The notes beneath the pieces were generated by a model. The model ran no database searches. It was not told where the DNA came from and saw only the letters and a list, made by a program, of their open reading frames with translations. A DNA stretch of 64,000 nt from Quercus robur (lineage: Eukaryota > Streptophyta > Magnoliopsida > Fagales > Fagaceae), in NCBI RefSeq assembly GCF_932294415.1, contig NC_065536.1, positions 54,160,354 through 54,224,353 of the forward strand, read 5' to 3'. This document shows positions 34,754 to 46,992 of the stretch, in pieces. Made by a program: the position numbers and the translations under genes. The first letter of the stretch is position 1, and the number at the start of each line of letters is the position of its first letter.

Positions 34754-34922
34754 AGAGATGCTATGTCTACAATATTTTTACAACAAATCACAGGTGGTTA
34801 ATTGTTATTGGTTCAAATTTGAAACTAACACTAAAATTACTTTTTTACCCTAACAATAATAACCAGTAACAACCTGCAACTTAGGATTTGTTGTAAAAAT
34901 GTTGTAGATATATCATTTCTCT
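34754..34922. mobile_element. MITE, about 169 bp, long imperfect inverted repeats
   Basis: The left arm agagatgctatgtctacaat..ttttacaacaaatc is mirrored by gatttgttgtaaaaatgttg..catttctct on the right; the arms extend about 60 bp towards the centre (ggttaattgttattggt against accagtaacaac). A related copy lies at 37628-37822. Confidence 0.75.
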
Positions 34923-35002
34923 TTTTGTTTTGGATAATTTTCATAGTGGCGGTAGCTTATTTATTTATTTATTTTTAATCCAAACAAGTTTTCTGCTTTT
35001 TG

Positions 35003-35150
35003 TCACAAACTTTTTTACACAATTTTACACAGCCCAAAAAACAACTAAAATCATGACTTGAAGTTATGATTTTCAACTTAAAAATAGTGACTTCAACTCA
35101 CAGTTTTAGTTGTGTTTTGGACTATATGTAAAACAATTTGTGTGTAATAA
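35003..35150. mobile_element. MITE-like inverted repeat, about 148 bp
   Basis: The left arm cacaaacttttttacacaat..caactaaaatcatgacttga is mirrored by tcaactcacagttttagttgtgtttt..acaatttgtgtgtaat. No clear target duplication. Confidence 0.55.
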
Positions 35151-35534
35151 ACACAACCTAATTCTTTTATGTTCTCATACTCAAAAATAGGTTTTTGAGA
35201 ATAGTTTTTGAAAATAGAATCCCAATAGATTCTAGAATTCTTTAATTCATAAATTTATAAATATTTCTTTGAGTATATATATATATATATATATATATCA
35301 TTATTTGACCACAAATTTTTTATCAATTAAGTTAACTAGAACTCACTAATATTACTTTGATTCAATTAATGAAAATCTATGATTTTTTTTTCATTTGTCA
35401 AAGTTGAATAATAATCAATCAAATCAAATGGAATAATATTCAATTAAAACTCTTATTTTTGGGTTAATAATAATAATTTTATAGACAGATGGATGGGGTA
35501 AGAGGAACCAGCCCAGCACCAATCTACAAGGGCC
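35151..35534. other. Intergenic, (TA)n microsatellite
   Basis: Contains (TA)n at about 35276-35298; nothing else recognised. Confidence 0.6.
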
Positions 35535-35885
35535 TTAGAAAGGATGTTGCCATGTTGGTGAAGGGAATGGGTTCTTAAGTCTTACAAAAAGAAGCCCAAC
35601 AAGCCAAGTTGTGAATTGGAGCATTGCAAGATTTGGGCCGAACAAAAAATAATATATCACTGAAAAGTTTTGATGACTGCAATTATGGATTGGAATTCCT
35701 AATCTAGACTTAGAGCTTTTTTTTTTTTTTTTTTTTTTTTTTGGACTTAGACTTGAATCATTAATAGAATCAATGATAATTTTAGCATCACCTTCAAAAT
35801 GGACGGATTTGTACCTTTGAAATATTGCTAAAGAGAGCAATAAAGGCAATCTCTGCCTCAGTTTGGGTAGGGTAACTATATTATC
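35535..35885 (-). pseudogene. LINE RNase H remnant
   Basis: On the minus strand a PTQTEAEIAFIALF block changes frame to YKSVHFEGDAKIIIDSINDSS, matching the middle of plant LINE RNase H (xxAExxAxxxxL, then FEGDAKxxID). A long A run (35718-35742 as T on the plus strand) interrupts it. The downstream sequence no longer resembles the domain. Confidence 0.55.
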
Positions 35886-36063
35886 TTAAAGACAGATTTT
35901 AGCGTTAAGAGTCTTTTAATTCAAGTGACATTTTTTGATATTTCCAATACAAATGGGTTTAAATATCTCATTTCTCAACTATCAAATTATGGGGTGAAAA
36001 AATCGTATACCATCTATGATCTATGCACATGGGCTTCATATTAATGGATCCATTTTTTTCAGC

Positions 36064-36094
<31 letters not shown>

Positions 36095-37627
36095 CATTTT
36101 GAGTTTCTTTCATACACTTTTGGATACAAGCAAAATCTAAAATAAGCTAATTATTATTTCGGAAAATTGATGAGAGCTATATTATGTGGGAGCACATTTA
36201 GTTGCCAAAAAAAAAAAAAGTTTTTTTCAAAATTTGGAGAAACAAGTGAATTAGTACTTGTCAAGTCGCGAGTAATTAAAATTTTTTGGCAATGAAATCA
36301 CATACTACGTACCAAAGCTATTTATTGGGGTGAATTTTAAACTTAAACTTGTAAAGGCGATAACATGACCTTGAAAAGTTGCAAATAAAACTAGTAACTT
36401 GGAAGAGTTCTGATGTATTGAATGAGTTGTGAACACCATATTATTTTTGTGGGTTTCGGGTTGAGATTACTTTGCAACATGATTCATAGATGTGTTAAAT
36501 TGGTGGAAAGAAGAAATTTAAAAAGGTTTTGAATCATTAATATAACCTGAGCACAACTATTACTTGTATGTTGTACATAATATTACATTCTTTCTTTGGG
36601 GAAAATAATGGAATAATATATACCTTAAAGCTAATTCATGTGGAACTGTAAAACATTGGAGTCTGAAGAGAGGCCTTAAAGCAATTTATGTCCCTGGTGT
36701 TTGCATTGTGGATGAATTGCTTGTTCATTTCTACTACATTGTAGATGAATATATGGATGGCATTATGATGTTCATTCTGATATGCCTGAAGCTGTTTATT
36801 TTAATGGATTGTGTTATTATTTCAGTACTTCATTTTTGGATCACATTTCCTTGTATATCTGTCATGAGAGCCACTTTCTTTAAAGAAAGTATGATAAACA
36901 TTGAAAGCAGTTTTCTGCCATTTGTTTTTCCCTCCATTGTTCTACTTGGCGGTTGGTGCTTCTTCGTTTTCTTTCAATAATATAGTTTGTTTGCCAATTG
37001 AGTTGCTTTGATTGGTTATTATAATGTTGTGATTGACAATATTATTTGATCAATTCACACTACTTATTGAAGCTTTTTTCATTATGTTGATCTTTAATAC
37101 TTCATGCCTTTCTCAATTACTCATATTCCTATTCACACAGGTCAACTCTTCTTTCCTGATCCTTATACGGATACTATTGCGTGGGACAATTAAGCGTTTT
37201 TCACCTAGGCGAATTATGTTGACTAGTATATATTGGGATTGACTATCAAACAATATGTATCGTGAAAGAAGAGTGTTGTGGAGGATGCGCTGGAACCTTC
37301 ATCATCTAAGGTTTTTATAATTAGGGGCGGCTTGATAAAATTGAGAGTCTAAGGTAAAGATTGATTATCTTATTTTAAATGCAAAATTACTATTAATTAA
37401 CATGAAGCACGTAATTTTTTTTTCTTTAATTTTTAGAAAGTCTATATACACAAAAAATTTGACAAAACTTTTCACACCAATTAATATGGCAAATTAATAG
37501 TAGTAAGTAAAAGAATAATGTTAGTAATGGACCTAGATAAGAATTAGTAAAAGTTTGTCAATTCAACTATCGTGAAAAAATGTAGTGAATTTTTTGTATA
37601 TTGCTTTTTTATTTTTATTTTTTAATA
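35886..37627. other. Intergenic, no gene supported
   Basis: Includes a long A run at 36064-36089 and short open frames at 36708-36980 and 37033-37242 that lack recognisable motifs. Near 37440-37600 is sequence related to the weak MITE at 13120-13310 (cacaaaaaatttgacaaaac, gacctagataagaattagta). Confidence 0.5.
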
Positions 37628-37822
37628 GAAGTGTTACTGCATTCACAATATTTTTCACAACAATTCCTAAGTATTAAGTTGTTACTAATTCTAATTTGAA
37701 CTTACCACTATTTTTTTTTTTTTTTTTTTTTTTGCCATCAATAACAACTTCTAATAACTTGCTATTTAGAATTTATTGTAAAAGTGTTGTAAAAAATGTT
37801 GTGGATGCAGTATTTCACTTCT
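37628..37822. mobile_element. MITE, second member of the 34754 family
   Basis: The ends gaagtgttactgcattcaca and tggatgcagtatttcacttc are inverted copies, and the inner arms ttcacaacaattcctaa and ttagaatttattgtaaaa match the 34754 element in order. A 23-nt T run sits in the centre. Confidence 0.7.
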
Positions 37823-40800
37823 TTTTTGTTTGTTTTTCATTTTATAAAAAATATTAGTTTACTTGAAACCTTAGACGACCGCATCAATTACTTATAACAT
37901 AAAGCGAACACCACTTACAACCATATTAGAGAATGAATAACAGATTAAATATTAGTCTCATTTGAAGTTGAAAATTTTACTTTCAATTTAGGTGCACTCT
38001 TTTCTTGAGCTTGGTCAATTTAACTAACCTAACCAATTAAAAGAAATAATTAGTAAAGTTCGGTTTTGCAGCACCAGTCTTACGTTTTGTTTTGTGGTAG
38101 GCCATGTCGGCAACATTCCTTAGGCAGGAGGGTAATGGAATTCAATCAGTTTTCACAGGCAAGATTGATGTGATAGTCATGCGGGTCGTATATGCTCTTT
38201 CTGATTAGACGGAATGCTCATCCCCCAATTTTGTGCGTTGCTTAACTAGGAAGATCATGGACTGTGAGACCGACATGGAATTGATTGGCGTGCATTATCT
38301 AACCCAAATTCACCCACTCTAACCCAAACCTACTCAATTATAATTTGGGTCAAATGAGTATTAACCCAATTGTGAACTTAAATAATATTTGGAATTTAAC
38401 TAAAAACCCAATTAGACTCAATTAACCAAAAATCTCGAGCATCTGATGGGTCATGTTGTTAAAGCTTGTATTAGTTAGATTTGGTTAATTTAGCTAAATT
38501 CTCTTGAAATAACTGCATTTTTTTTAATTAAACCTTAATACTTATTAAAACACACACAAAAATAATAATAATAATGTTTTAAATCAAATTGGGTTTATAA
38601 TACTTATTATAACTGCATGGGTTTGATCTATACTTATGTCCTATTTGTTTTATTCATTATAGATTGAACTAATAGAGCTTGATTCAGACAAAAGAGGAGT
38701 ATATACGTAGCCCATTGAGATATATTTAGGAAATAATTTTGACTTGAGATTTTACTGTTTGTATTCTTACTCGGTGGAGTTCCATTCACTACTCTGTAAA
38801 ACTTTTCATTGCACTTGCAAGCCACACCTAAAGCTTTTATCATGTATTTTTTGTAGACAAACATATCTAGAACTAATTGTAGAGCTCTAGTAATTTGTCA
38901 CATTCGGAATCTCAAAATCACAATTTAAAATAATAATCAGAAGAAGGTACCAAAAATCTCTTCAACGGAGTTTGTCGTTCCCCCAGCATAGTCATCTGTA
39001 TTTTTTTCCCATATCTGTGCAGTTCTTAGCTACTAAGTACTAACTCATTCAGTGATCTTAAGGTTTGCTCTTGCTTCTCATTTGATATTGTTACAGGCTA
39101 TTTTTCCAACGTTCTTTCTGTGAGTTTTGCTTTCTGCTTTACTTGCTTTGTCCCCGTTAACAGCAACAAGCACACATGCTCTATAGTACTTCATATCTAG
39201 ATCATTTTGGGAAGTTAATAATTTGATTATTTAGTTGTCAAATATATTTTAAAATTTTCCACTTAGTATAATCAAGCTCTTTGTGCTTTATGATTCAGTA
39301 TGTTTTTTTTTTGCTCAATCCTTACCAAAATGGAACTTATTGCCTTAGTCACCATTAGCCACATGATAAAGCACATAACTGATGATTCTCTGTCTAGTTT
39401 GTAAATTAATCTCTATCTGATGCAATTAAACATTGCACAACAGCTCAAGCTGTAAGATTGAACATCTTCAGAGTTTTCTCAATTGAAGTCAAAACTATTT
39501 AGTTTGCCTGACGTGTAGAAGACCATCTTTTGCTTAATTGAAATTAGAACCTTCCATAATATTCTTGACTTGTTTCTTCCGAAGATGGTTGAAAAGGGAA
39601 TTGGCATCATTTGATCAATTTGAAACTGATCCCTTGCCATCAGTTACAGTAATGGCTTCTTATCTTTTTTTTTAAATCACCTTTTATAATAATGGATATT
39701 GAAGAAAGATGGGGGCATTGAATCTCCACTGAATGTTTGTATTTAAATGCTACTAAAGTTTTCTTTGAATCCTTGTTCATTTCATCACTAACCATCTATT
39801 ATCTTGTGATTCAATGCCTATTATGCCTTGTATAAAGTTGTCTTTAAATTCCGTCTGCAGGTTGTAAATGTCATACCTCTGAACGGTGGTGCCCCTTCAA
39901 AGCATTCCCGAAAGAACATAGTTGATCACGGAGAATATTAGCAAGTGGTGTGACAAGTGCTGTACTTACATGCTATTGGATTCAAATTTTGAATGCCTTT
40001 CATGTTATGCCTTTTCTACCCAAAGTGAAATAGCTAGACTTGCCATATCCACTTATATTAACCTGATTATTTTCTCTCTTAGGATATTTTATTGAGAGCA
40101 AAACTTAAGTTCAGTACTTAGATGTTGTTCTTTAGGTTCCTTTTTTAAAATTCTGTCATATTGATTTTTCCTCATAGAATGAAAGTGTATTTTTTAATTA
40201 AGTAGACACATGGCTGAATCTTAAGAGGAGAACTTAAGTTACAGCACCTAAAGTACTATACCTAAGTTTTGTCATTTTCTTGATTAATGTTTCATTTTAC
40301 TATAAATTGTATAGTTTTATCAATTAATGAGAATTGTGTATTGTCTTGTAGCTGGATTGGTGGCATGCATCCTAATGATATTCTTTATACCAGGCCACGC
40401 ATCCTAATGAGAATAAACATGAAAACATGTAAGGGTGTTTTTTTTTCTTTTTCTTTTTTTCTTTTCTTATTACATGTTCCTCATATGATTAGAGATACAA
40501 GCAAGAATAAGCTAATTCATATGCAAATTATATGCACCTTTCATGTTTGCCTTTCTAACCTTTTCACATGCGCGAACCTTTTTTTTTTTTTTTCATCAAA
40601 TTGTTCCAATTAAGAGTTGAATTATCTAAACCATATGGTATCAATTCCGTATATTCATTTTTAAAACTAATTTATAATTGAAAAAAAAAAAAGTTAAGTT
40701 TACGAATCAACCAGGAATGATTGCAAATAGCAATATCAAAAACTCAATATCAATTCATCAATTAAAGGTCATAAATTTGGATTTTTTTTATTAAAAAAAA

Positions 40801-41076
40801 AAATTTGGGTTGGAACAATTGCATATTTGGCTCATGATTTGTTTTCATATTTAGAAATAAATTAATTACCCCCTACATTGTGAGCCTAGGACCATCTAAG
40901 CAAAAGCATATCTTAAATTAAGGCTCATATTCTGGGCAGGCCCCATGTCCCTATGACTTGATCATGACCTCACATTCAAAACGGCTTTAAAACCTTGAAT
41001 TCCAGGTTGAGATTCATGACTCAATTAAGCTCCTAAAATCGATACAAGCCACTGAATGATGAGCCAAAATTACTAC
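37823..41076. other. Intergenic before SPH gene 3; possible terminal exon at 39862
   Basis: Around 38270-38620 is an aacccaa-rich stretch that resembles the ends of the hAT element at 55387. At 39862-39941 a short frame after a good acceptor (tctgcag) reads VVNVIPLNGGAPSKHSRKN and a few more residues to a stop; it looks exon-like but I do not recognise it. A frame RRWLKRELASFDQFETDPLP precedes it at about 39583-39650. Otherwise nothing supported. Confidence 0.4.
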
Positions 41077-41084
41077 TATTTAAG
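41077..41084 (+). promoter_or_regulatory. TATA-like box of SPH gene 3
   Basis: tatttaag, 78 bp before the start codon, in a context (aaaattact upstream, aagccac further upstream) shared with the other two SPH promoters. Confidence 0.5.
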
Positions 41085-41161
41085 TCAGAGGAAATGCATG
41101 TAGGGAATTGAATGTGTTAAGAATTCAGAAACCAGCCAAAGATTTAAAAATTTGCACAAAA

Positions 41162-41572
41162 ATGAAGCATAGCCAGATTCATTGTGTATTGCTCTTCCTT
41201 GCCTTGGCTTTAGGCCTAAGTACCTCTTCTGGGGTACCCCATTTGAGAAAACACTATGTACGTTTCATCAACCAGCTTGACAACAAAGTGCTTAATGTCA
41301 ATTGCAAGAACCAAAACCCATACATTGACCTGAACCTTCATATTCTTTTGCCTCATGAGGAGTACGAATTTAGTTATATGGTAAATCGTACCATGCTTTT
41401 CAACTGTGATCTGCGACACGGGTTCACAAGTGCTGTTTTCCCAGTCAGTGATAGAACAACCAAAAGACAGTGTGGCGGAAACCATTGTGTTTGGAAAGCA
41501 CAAGAAGATGGAGCGTATGTACTCAACCGCAAAACCAATGTATACAAATTCATGCATGCTTGGGGAAAATGA
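41162..41572 (+). CDS. S-protein homologue (plant self-incompatibility S1 family), diverged third copy
   Basis: This intact single-exon gene encodes 136 residues of the same secreted SPH family. It keeps the signal peptide (residues about 7-22), VPHLRKHYVRFIN, NKVLNVNC, NPYIDLNLHILLP, FNCDLRHGFTS, and RQCGGNHCVWKAQEDGAYVLNRKT. Cysteines at 48, 82, 104 and 109 align with the other copies. The two glycosylation sequons of copies 1 and 2 are absent; instead there is N75-R-T, a few residues upstream of the lost N-F-S. Amino-acid identity to copies 1 and 2 is about 70% by eye. The start MKHSQI was chosen because it begins a standard signal peptide; the frame upstream to 41108 lacks one. Function unknown. 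Confidence 0.88.
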   Translation: MKHSQIHCVLLFLALALGLSTSSGVPHLRKHYVRFINQLDNKVLNVNCKNQNPYIDLNLHILLPHEEYEFSYMVNRTMLFNCDLRHGFTSAVFPVSDRTTKRQCGGNHCVWKAQEDGAYVLNRKTNVYKFMHAWGK

Positions 41573-42111
41573 CAATGAAGATGATTGTATACGTGAAGCA
41601 AAATTTTATTTGATTGTTACATTTAAAAGCCCAAAACATACTTTATTTTCTTAAATAAATAAAAGAGGAACAACAAAGGCTAAGCGCTTTTGTAGTAATA
41701 CTTTGATTATATAATGTATTATAAGCTTGTTTAAAAAACTCTATATATCACTTTCGTGTTTATGTATTCTAATAAATATTACTGTTTTCTCAAAAAAAAA
41801 ATTTGAAATGAATTTTCCTGTATTCTATATGTTTCCTTTCTAGTGCTATGTATATTTTCCCGTAATTATTTTTATTTTGCTGAAACACTTGTGAGATATG
41901 AATGATATACCACATTCAGATCAATTAACAACATTAATAAGATGTGTGAAAAATTATATTGAACTAATAATTGCCTCATTTATGAAGTTTGGCCAGTATA
42001 ATGTCAGTCTGACCTATGCGAATGATAATTAGCAAAAAAAAAGAAAGAAAGAAAGACTTGTGATGAAGATTGTTATTATCTTTTAAAGATATACGGATGA
42101 GCGGGTGCCAA
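41573..42111. other. 3' flank of SPH gene 3, no other gene
   Basis: Likely holds the 3' untranslated region (aataaataaaag near 41654-41665 as a polyadenylation-type signal). No other feature. Confidence 0.5.
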
Positions 42112-42120
42112 TTATATTTT

Positions 42121-42331
42121 GGAAAAAGTTTGATTTCAAATATGTTTGGAATCTTAGGTTTCAAGTCTCAATTATAAAAAAGAAAAAAAAAGAACATGTG
42201 TCTATTATTGCACATAACTCATTTGGTTGTTTGAGTTAAGTGTGGTTAAAAATATGGATATATGTCAACTTCTTATTGCAGGTTAAATTGAGACCTAAGG
42301 CTCCAAACATATTTGAAGCCAAATTTTGTCC
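42121..42331. mobile_element. Mutator-type MITE, 211 bp, 9-bp TSD TTATATTTT
   Basis: The left end ggaaaaagtttgatttcaaa and the right end, reversed, ggacaaaatttggcttcaaa are inverted copies, extending through atatgtttggaatcttaggt for about 45 bp. Perfect 9-bp duplications TTATATTTT flank it (42112-42120 and 42332-42340). Ends and length match the element at 1472-1684. Confidence 0.85.
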
Positions 42332-42340
42332 TTATATTTT

Positions 42341-44477
42341 CTTTATTTCAATGGGAAAAAAGTTTTCTTTTTATAGTTTCTTAGATTTATATTTTCAAAG
42401 TGTACGTTTGTTTGGAAGAACGATTTTCATTGCTTATGTAGTTTTAAAAATAAGTTAAGCACAAGTACAACTCTACGTAGAAAAAGTAAAGTCTTAAAAA
42501 TTTGTAAATAAACCCCAAAAAATTGGAGAGAGAGAATGAACTGGATAATCAATAATTCTATATTTTTAACAATAAAATAGAAAGTGCTTAGGTGCTCCAA
42601 GAGCCCTAAGTAACATCTACGTGAAACAAAAATTATTAAAATTTAAATTGCGCAGGTGCTCCAAGAGCCTTCAACAAATATTTATATACATATTTCATCT
42701 GACATTAGGAATGTCCTAAGTATTGTCGTGTGGTTAATGTTAATAATAGTAACATTGAATATATATATAACCCAAAAAAGATAAACAAAAGGGGATTGAA
42801 CTTTAGGATCAAATTAGGTGCTATACAGTGTAACAAGTATATGCAATATAATTTACATGCATGTAAAATCTATACGTTTGAATCTTATATACATGTAAGA
42901 AGAGTGTTGTATAACGCACTTTTGTAATAGGATCATTACTCTATATATCAAGCTTCTTGTAAGGAGACAAGGGTGGAGCCAATGAGTAAGTATGGACTGA
43001 CCCTTGATGAAGCCTTGTGTTTGGAAAGGTGAGCAGAGTCGCCACCAATTATAATCTTTTTAAGGTGTGATTGACCACCTAATATATGTAATTGATTTTA
43101 TTACTGCCCTAGGATTAGGAGCATGTGGTATCTCATATCCTAAATCAAGTAATAAAATATTTGCACATAATTGAAATAGATTTGAGGATTCATTTATGCA
43201 TAAGAAACATATTAGGCACCCTGCAACATCTGATTAATAACAATTACCTACAATAATATATCATTTGAACTATTCTAAGATGGTTTACTATTTAAGGATG
43301 TTAGGATTTTGGATTTGTCTTATCCTGGTTCGGACATTAATTGGCATGTTCAATTTGTTTGGATTGGATAAAATTAAGCCTTAGTCAAGCTAGGGTCTGA
43401 GTTTTAGAAGGGAGCAAAGCCCATGTTTGTATTGATTACTCTTAAAAGGGGTTTGCAATATTTATACAAGAGGCCTTTGGTCTATTGTTAGGCTTACTCC
43501 TGTGTTGAAGGATGGGGATTTTTTTTTTTTTTTTTTTTTTTTTGAGAAACATGGGGATTCTATTACTTCAGGTTATGGCACTGTGTTTTTCTAGTTTACA
43601 TAGAAGTTCTGAGAAATTTCAATGTATCTTAAATGAGGAGTGAGGCTATTTAAAGGCTTTGCAGACTTTGTATGGTTCCGCATACAGTGTCATTTTCATT
43701 TCCTTATACATAGCTAGTTTTTATTGTTTTTCCCCTAGCATCTTTATTTTATTTTTGGTAATTTGCATTTTGCTTACATTTTTTGTGGTCACGCATGCCG
43801 CAGCTTCCTTCCTTTCATGCATTTAAATACAAAGTGGTTGAGAGTAACGGTTGTATCTTGATTTTTATGCCTGTGTTATCACTTATCAGTTATGGGATGA
43901 ATTGGGTTAACAAAAAAATAAAAATTTTAAGGTAATGTCGGATTGCGATGACATGATGCAGTTTTTTTTTTTTTACATTTATGATGGATTCTACTAATTA
44001 CTACTCAACAATAAAAGCCAACCACGCATACAATGTATGCAAGATGAGTTTTCTTCTTCTAAACCTCATTTTCAGATTTGACTTGGCATGGCACTTGCAT
44101 ATGGAGTAAACCTTCTACTTTGGTATTTTAGGCTTCATTCTTTATGACCTCAATACTCATTTGTCGGGCGGGGACCAAATGGGGTATTAACACCCATCAA
44201 ATAACCCTACATTGCTGGGCATAAATTTTTGCCCCTCAAGACGGTCAAATAAAACCCCTCCTCTCCCTCCCTGAGATCTTAAACCTAAAGATGGCCCTTC
44301 CCCACTAGGGCTACCTCTAGACCTAGGCCATTTTCTAGAGGCTCCATTAAATTCTCAAACTTATAGGTCAAAATTTGGTTTCATCGATTTTTTTTTAATA
44401 AAAAAGATTAAATATTGGTGTGTTGTGCACTCTCTCTCCTACCCTCAACAAGGTAACCAAATTGTAGGCCAATAAAA
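42341..44477. other. Intergenic with an unclassified retroelement-like block
   Basis: At 42990-43290 the sequence includes gtgagcagagtcgccaccaa, which I associate with dispersed retroelement remnants, but no LTR ends or domains were found. A 29-nt T run lies at 43519-43543. Near 42585-42675 the phrase aggtgctccaagagcc occurs twice. No gene is supported. Confidence 0.4.
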
Positions 44478-44851
44478 AAATAGCTCAATTGATACCCTAA
44501 GCTATGAGTGGGTCAATTCATCATTGATGATCAATTTCTCTAAACATTTGTAAGCTAAAATTTTTGGTAAAACCAATCTCTCACACACGATACATTGTCA
44601 ACGTTAGTCATCCAATTGTAACTGAAAGTTGCAATAGCGCTCTTGATAAATCAAATTGTATCCTTGATGATCAAATTGATACCCTAAGCTATGAGTGGGT
44701 CAATTCATCATTGATGATCAATTTCTCTAAACATTTGTAAGCTAAAATTTTTTGTAAAACCAATCTCTCACACACGATACATTGTCAACATTAGTCATCC
44801 AATTGTAACTGAAAGTTGCAATAGCGCTCTTGATAAATCAAATTGTATCCT
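44478..44851. repeat. 187-bp tandem duplication
   Basis: Two nearly identical units (about 44478-44664 and 44665-44851), offset 187 bp, from tcaattgataccctaagcta to ataaatcaaattgtatcc. By eye only a few positions differ in the shared part. Confidence 0.9.
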
Positions 44852-44857
44852 TCTACA

Positions 44858-45001
44858 CTTTTTTTTAGAGAGTTTCAACTTATGGCGTCCACTCCTGATG
44901 ATAACTCCTTATCATTAGAACAAGATATCAATCGGTTTTTGGTGTAGGCGAAGATTGAACCCTAGATCTCTTATTTAACCATCAAAGACTTTACTAGTTA
45001 A
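44858..45001 (-). mobile_element. tRNA-derived SINE, 13-bp TSD
   Basis: Same family as 23596-23741: on the plus strand it runs from a T tract and gagagtttcaacttatggcg through agattgaaccctagatctc to actttactagttaa. A perfect 13-bp duplication gtatccttctaca flanks it (44845-44857 and 45002-45014). The A-box region is more degraded than in the other copy. Confidence 0.85.
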
Positions 45002-45014
45002 GTATCCTTCTACA

Positions 45015-45066
45015 TTTTAAGTTGTTATATATTCTTATCATTTGAAAATTTATATTGTAGCTAGTG

Positions 45067-45098
<32 letters not shown>

Positions 45099-45567
45099 TC
45101 TTTAGTTATAAATGTCTACTAGAAAGTATCAATATGAATAAGCAAAATTTATTAAAGGAAGAGGGAGAAAAAGAGAATAGAAAAGTTAATTAAATTTCAA
45201 ATAAGATCTGTTGATAAATTATTTACTAGCAATATAAAAAATTAGATAAAATTTCACAAATGAATAAAAAATTTATCAAAAGAGTTAGAAGACAATGAAA
45301 TAATACAAGAGAAAGCAATAAAATAACCATATATCTTTAAACATGTAATATAAAAATTCTTTATAATATTAAAAAAAAAAAAAAAAAAAACTAGATTCTA
45401 TTCTAAATGCGTGCATTGCTTGTAGAATTTTTCTAACAATATTTGTTACAATTGTTTAGAGTTTTTTTTTTTTTTTCAAAATTAAGACCGATAATAAAAC
45501 CCTTCTTAAAATTGATTATATAATAAGAAAATTAAGTTTATTTTTTTATGTATACAATATGAAAACT
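45015..45567. other. Intergenic, AT-rich
   Basis: (TA)n at 45074-45098, A run at 45370-45390. No gene. Confidence 0.6.
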
Positions 45568-45572
45568 AAGTT

Positions 45573-46222
45573 TGTGGGGGGGGGGGGGTAAAAGATCAAA
45601 AAAAGTCCATGTCAACATCCACATTGGGCCAAGGGTCGGGTCCCAGGAAAAACCCCTCCTTGACCATGGGAAGAACCCTTCCCGGCATTAATGTAGCCGA
45701 GGACAAAGGGGGCAACTCATCACTGGCAATGATACTCTAGATCATCCCACGGAATAGTAAAAGGACTAGAGCAGAAAAGGATAGCGAAAAATGGAAATGT
45801 CAGAGGGAAAGCTGTCATGATTGCATTCGATGCCTTGTGCCTGACATAGCCATGCTTTTTTGCCTTTATAACCACTCCCAACAACTGGAGGGAAGGGTTG
45901 ATAGGACAAGTACCTACTCAAGGGACCCCATTCAGGGTGAAGAAAACAACTATAAAAAGGGAAGGGAAGGAGACAGAATGGCAGGGCTGAGACCCCCCAA
46001 CACACCAGAAGTACCAGAAAAAGCCCCCCGGACTGTGCCGAGGACAAATCCTCTCTGGTGAACTCAGTCCATCTCAGCTTGATTGTGAAAAACACCGTGT
46101 TAACTGTTGTCCATACGCTAAAACCTAGCTCTTTGGCCCGCCCTCTACAAATTCATTTTACCGAGCTCACTAGTCCAAGGTCCCATGCATCTTGGGCTTG
46201 GACTGAAAAATGTGACCCTACA
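45573..46222. mobile_element. Solo LTR, 650 bp, TSD AAGTT
   Basis: It begins TGTGGGGG (with a 13-G run) and ends GACCCTACA, with TG..CA ends and perfect 5-bp AAGTT duplications at 45568-45572 and 46223-46227. The layout (agccgaggacaaa, a ctataaaaagggaa TATA-like box near 45950, accgagctcac near the end) resembles the LTRs at 28917/32071 in style but is not the same family. No internal sequence remains. Confidence 0.85.
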
Positions 46223-46227
46223 AAGTT

Positions 46228-46918
46228 GATTAGCCATATTATCAATTGAAAAGCTGATGTTAGGAAAACTTAAATACGAAAAGCTGAGAATTTTGCATCT
46301 CAAAAAAATAAGAAAAATGGATTATGTTGGAACATTTTAATATTAATTAATTATAATGAATTTATATGACAATATAAATGTAAAAATGTGGGAGTTAATA
46401 TAAAAGATAAGGAGTTAGTGGAATGTTTAATCCCACATTGAAAATGAGAGAGACTTTTTTATTCTTTTTAGTTGTGGTGATTAATGTGTTGATATGTATT
46501 AGAGCAAATATTAAGCTAGATATATTCGAAATAAATTTCCATATTCATTGGTCAGTAAATTGCCTTTTTTATTATGGAAAATGAAGAGTCATTCGTCCAC
46601 TTAATGGATTAGTCGTTGAGTCTATTTATTCTTCAGAAACTTCTCATCTAATCCATTTAATTGTGTAACTCCTAATTAAAAAAATCCATTGTGTTACAAG
46701 ATGAAAAAAAATGAAGAATTAGAACTTGTCTTTTTTTCTTTTTTTGAGAATGTTTCATTTCAATAATCAAATAACCTATTTGAATTAATTCTTATATTTA
46801 TATTAAGGGTTGGGATTGTGTCCAGTGTATCAGTTGCACTGCAAACGTTAGGATATGTACACGTGTCCGTATTCCAACTTGTCCTAAATGCATTGGACAC
46901 AACTCTTTCCTTGGATTA

Positions 46919-46920
<2 letters not shown>
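46228..46920. other. Intergenic; possible small inverted-repeat element
   Basis: At about 46806-46912 gggattgtgtccagtg and cattggacacaactcttt form a weak inverted pair, perhaps a MITE. Nothing else. Confidence 0.4.
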
Positions 46921-46950
<30 letters not shown>

Positions 46951-46992
46951 GAGAAAGGAATGAATCCACTTTTATTAAAATAATAAGCAAAT

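Noticed and set aside
36708..37242. Hydrophobic frames of 90 and 69 codons
   Set aside because: Phe/Ile/Leu-rich frames in AT-rich DNA without start context, homology or splice support.
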